This document shows, piece after piece, positions 62,101 through 64,000 of a DNA stretch of 64,000 nucleotides; within the stretch, counting starts at the first letter, position 1; each line of letters starts with the position of its first letter. The position numbers were made by a program, and so were the translations under genes. Source of the DNA: Akkermansia muciniphila (lineage in GTDB: Bacteria; Verrucomicrobiota; Verrucomicrobiia; Verrucomicrobiales; Akkermansiaceae). The stretch covers positions 1 through 64,000 of the forward strand of contig CAMCIC010000006.1 of NCBI GenBank assembly GCA_945874895.1, read 5' to 3'. Below the pieces are notes generated by a model that was not told the origin of the DNA, searched no databases, and saw only the letters and a program-made list of their open reading frames with translations.

Positions 62101-64000
62101 CAGCCCCTACTTGTCGATGACCCATGGCACGGATCTGGCTACCGTTTCCTATCCTGGCTATCAAAATCTGTTGCTGAACTTCGACCCTGCCTCCACCCAC
62201 TTCATCGGAGTCAATGCCAGCACTGGACGATATCAGAGCACCGCGCAGACCACCAACACCATCACCAACTTCACAGTGCCCAGTGGCAGCAACCGCAAGC
62301 TGGTGCTGATGGCCAGTTGGGAAAATGGAAATCAGGGCATCAGTGCAACGTGGAACGGAACCCAGAATTTCACAGCGGCAGTCAGTTCCATTTACGATAG
62401 AAACGCGGCCATCCTCTACCTCGATGCCCCGACTGCGGGCACCGGCAATATTGTGGTCACCTTTCCTTCTTCGACTCGGTCACGCGTGGGAGTGCTGAGC
62501 TTGGTGGACGTAGCACCAGGCGTAGCGAGAACCGGAACTTCTTCGGGTTTTTCTGGAAGCTTGAACCACCCAGTGGATGGTAGCTTCGTGGCAGGCGTTT
62601 ACACCTCCAACGGCTTGCCCTCGATCAGCAGCCCTTTCTCCAGCACTCTTTACAATGGAGATTCGGGTTCATCTGCGGGAAATGCGGGTTACCAAGTGAT
62701 GCTAGAAGCGGGTAGCTCCCATTATGCATGGGCGGTCAGCAATCCTGTGGAAGATAGCCACGCGCTTGCTGCCTTTGTGCCTGCAAGTGCCGCACCGGTA
62801 ATGATCGCTAGCAGTCCGCCTGACAATGCGACCGCGGTGCCGATTGCAGCCAATCTCGTCCTGAACTTCAGTGAGCCGGTGTTGAAAGGAACTGGCACGA
62901 TCACCATCAAGAGAACATCGAACAACAGCACGGTGGAAAGTTTTAACGTAGCTACCTCTACGGCTCTCACTTTTAGTGGCCAAACGCTCACGATTAATCC
63001 TACCGTTAACCTCGATTATCAAACAGAATGTTATGTTTTGATCGATGCAACCGCTGTGATTGATATCTCTGGTAGCAACGCCTTCGCAGGCATTTCCAGC
63101 ACCACCGCATGGAGCTTTACCACCGTCGTCAACCCCGCACCTACGATTGTCTCGCTGACACCAAATGACGAAGCCAATAACGTCACGCCAGAGCAAAATC
63201 TGGTAGCGACTTTCTCCGAAAAAGTGGTCGCGGGTACTGGTTTCATCGAGCTTCGACAGTCCGATGGTTCACTGGTCGAATCCTTTAACGTGGCCAGTTC
63301 GCCACAGCTCACATTCAGCGGCTCGACACTTATCATCAATCCCACCAACGATCTTCTACGCGGCGTCGGGTATCACATCGTCATTCCTGTTACCGCCATC
63401 GTCGACACCACGGGCGGCGATGCCTTCGCAGGTTTCAGCGCTCCGCCAGCTCTCTCCCACTGGAGTTTCACCGTCATCCCGCCCCCTTCCAGAATCAACT
63501 TTCTCAATTCAGCGAATTTTACGACTCCATCGAATTACACGTCGGAAGCTACTCCCAGAACTTACACCCTTGCTTTCGATCCGGACGACGACGCCGATGC
63601 CCTTGTGGTGATATTCACTACCGAAAGTGGTAGCCTCTCTGCCAGCGTCACATGGGGTGGTGTGCCGATGACCCGCGTGTTTCCCCTTTCAGGAAACAAT
63701 CCGGTGGGTGTCTATTACCTCAACAATCCCGCCAATCTCGGTCTGGCCAATCTTGATGTGACCATCTCCTCAGGCTCCGGCGCCAACGTTAGCGGTCTTG
63801 GTTTCAGCGTCATGGCCCTGAGCAATGCTGGTCATTTACCCATCAGACCCACCGCGTATCGGGTGCAAACCGGAGCGGCTGCTAAAGACAACATTCCTCT
63901 CGTCGTCCCTACGGATGCGAGCTTCGTCGTCGCAGGCTTTAGCTCTGGTGATTCCAGCAGCGGTAGCAGCATCACCACCAGTGCCAATCTCACAACCCTC
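59120..64000 (+). CDS. Large exported alpha/alpha-toroid lyase-like protein (3' end outside window)
   Basis: The reading frame was traced directly from ATG 59120 and stays open for 1627 codons to the window edge. A signal peptide (FLVVISLLVGMSSPLTAQ) precedes beta domains and two SbsA-type Ig domains (about 220-445). Residues about 448-730 are helix-rich (GLASYVLATFHLGTDLVAAN, WLHLIWRIYHDPAMNARL) and carry HDSENHDAMQKSS (E575-D578), as in alpha/alpha-toroid polysaccharide lyases and heparinase-like proteins. A large beta-sandwich follows (about 730-1035), which is the usual two-part lyase layout. The rest is the shared segment, more Ig domains and a further beta domain. It lies 17 bases after the beta-helix gene, so the two are probably co-transcribed. 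The lyase family is not certain. Confidence 0.8.
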   Translation, partial: MIRFQRSKKFLVVISLLVGMSSPLTAQITVVNSGAVVSTVADNPKTALLSFHAGAANKLIVHVSAEGQNVASITYRGVALTPVITGTGRNKGVYYLDNPFTGGAANLSVIMEEGVTNGIAVGVLSVSGAAPGDATVAMSNATNSVTLPVPVSGSLVVSGYADNGSGMITLPAGHTAIYNFTNIGSADAAAGYATSQSVGSRTYAYGDTSSSTPATCAAIFVPASAAPVITGTSPANGAIAVSPDADLVATFSEAVVAGSGTIELWQSGGVSPVESFHVATSPLLSFAGSTLTIDPSANLVANTIYYVKITSGAVVDLSGGHVFTGITNSTTWSFSTGSNPPLVPTLSPSDNAYYVDVNANLVASFSETIQKGTGNITIYRNDGTVFETINVTSAAVSLSGGRVTINPVNNFVAGAGYYVKIDSTAFRNNANQFYAGISDSTQWNFTVLPDLTTVDGRLTWAIQKNLTNPYPSTTSSAGLASYVLATFHLGTDLVAANDFINQFHSQYPIPDSDTIGFDSYFWLHLIWRIYHDPAMNARLTSQARANIQDMMWSFIRTRSRTSDAVGDTWVYHDSENHDAMQKSSFLLCAEALKDAPGYGQSMVLADGQTLAQHAAAWSGYFQRYFTARAGEGINAEIASPIYAKYSVGVYYNLMDFAESPLLRTLAQRFVTLYWADTASDWTLSGVRGGGEARCYKDSYLRLGSQYSFYSLLYGYGWHATSSTVRTYGLIPATSSYRIPAIITASAIDPARPNYLYSSRRFGRAGSVVGDDNFITFDSGNSNLRRDTWVTPDYTMGTLTFDMNKAYTQITDQNRAMGVMFASSPNNRVLVFGEGSSINDKSYADLTGVTRANCMVVQRDQNANNGGSGTMIFVPQALWNARIETSGWLFLQSGNAYCAVRPAGGTYTAMTAAYGVDISLSNSWAPVIIQMGQASSYADFADFRSSVIANALSFSNNTLNYTSEAGDTFTCYANSKTTPQVNGSTVILNPAKTYDSPYLSMTHGTDLATVSYPGYQNLLLNFDPASTHFIGVNASTGRYQSTAQTTNTITNFTVPSGSNRKLVLMASWENGNQGISATWNGTQNFTAAVSSIYDRNAAILYLDAPTAGTGNIVVTFPSSTRSRVGVLSLVDVAPGVARTGTSSGFSGSLNHPVDGSFVAGVYTSNGLPSISSPFSSTLYNGDSGSSAGNAGYQVMLEAGSSHYAWAVSNPVEDSHALAAFVPASAAPVMIASSPPDNATAVPIAANLVLNFSEPVLKGTGTITIKRTSNNSTVESFNVATSTALTFSGQTLTINPTVNLDYQTECYVLIDATAVIDISGSNAFAGISSTTAWSFTTVVNPAPTIVSLTPNDEANNVTPEQNLVATFSEKVVAGTGFIELRQSDGSLVESFNVASSPQLTFSGSTLIINPTNDLLRGVGYHIVIPVTAIVDTTGGDAFAGFSAPPALSHWSFTVIPPPSRINFLNSANFTTPSNYTSEATPRTYTLAFDPDDDADALVVIFTTESGSLSASVTWGGVPMTRVFPLSGNNPVGVYYLNNPANLGLANLDVTISSGSGANVSGLGFSVMALSNAGHLPIRPTAYRVQTGAAAKDNIPLVVPTDASFVVAGFSSGDSSSGSSITTSANLTTL
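62252..63130 (+). repeat. Segment shared with the previous gene, copy 2
   Basis: Copy 2 of the 57810-58691 segment runs from TNTITNFTVPSGSNRKLVLM to AWSFTTVV. In this protein the SbsA-type Ig domain is followed by another Ig copy (VSLTPNDEANNVTPEQNLVA), so this family of domains has expanded further here. Confidence 0.75.

Overview
The window looks like a chromosome segment of a verrucomicrobium (order Verrucomicrobiales, broadly Prosthecobacter/Verrucomicrobium/Akkermansia-like). Three things point there. One is a five-gene locus whose order and protein features match Amuc_1102-1101-1100-1099-1098 of Akkermansia muciniphila. The second is a set of PVC-type proteins that join a beta-propeller dehydrogenase to cytochrome c. 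The third is several very large secreted proteins built from MBG/YDG, RCC1, NHL and autotransporter-type repeats with a shared C-terminal module. All assignments come from reading the sequence and remembered family features; no database search was possible.

Layout. 1-560: the start of a RAYT-type transposase running off the left edge, with a REP-like inverted repeat beside it. 557-6924: two convergent genes for exported haem-c plus beta-propeller oxidases, one with an N-terminal ThuA domain. 7277-8424: nrdR and a conserved-looking gene of unknown function. 8697-29032: an extracellular-protein region with a GH74-type protein carrying an NHL propeller inside it, a small protein of five 26-residue repeats, a small lipoprotein, and a 3889-residue protein with four RCC1 propellers inserted into MBG domains. 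29153-32868: housekeeping genes, namely mannose-1-phosphate guanylyltransferase, ruvX, thyA and folA on the plus strand, then a 4.5S-type SRP RNA and aroD on the minus strand.

33023-47402: the Amuc_1098-1102-like type IV pilus/secretin locus, followed in the same direction by a 2284-residue metzincin-like metalloprotease with C-type-lectin domains. A strong intrinsic terminator at 47422-47452 closes the unit. 47466-64000: a small membrane-anchored protein, a GH16 glucanase with autotransporter-type repeats (minus strand), an exported protein that looks like a peptidase lacking its zinc site, a truncated ECF sigma factor, a beta-helix protein, and an alpha/alpha-toroid lyase-like protein running off the right edge.

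Working picture (inference). The cell exports polysaccharide-active enzymes (GH74, GH16, beta-helix, toroid) and oxidases. Four of the large exported proteins end in the same calcium-loop plus beta-sandwich module, which could be an outer-membrane sorting or anchoring signal. A related calcium-loop segment occurs in the Amuc_1099-like pilus protein. The strongest points for follow-up are the secretin locus with its metalloprotease, the repeated placement of beta-propellers or repeats inside other domains, the shared C-terminal module, and the SRP RNA with an atypical apical loop.
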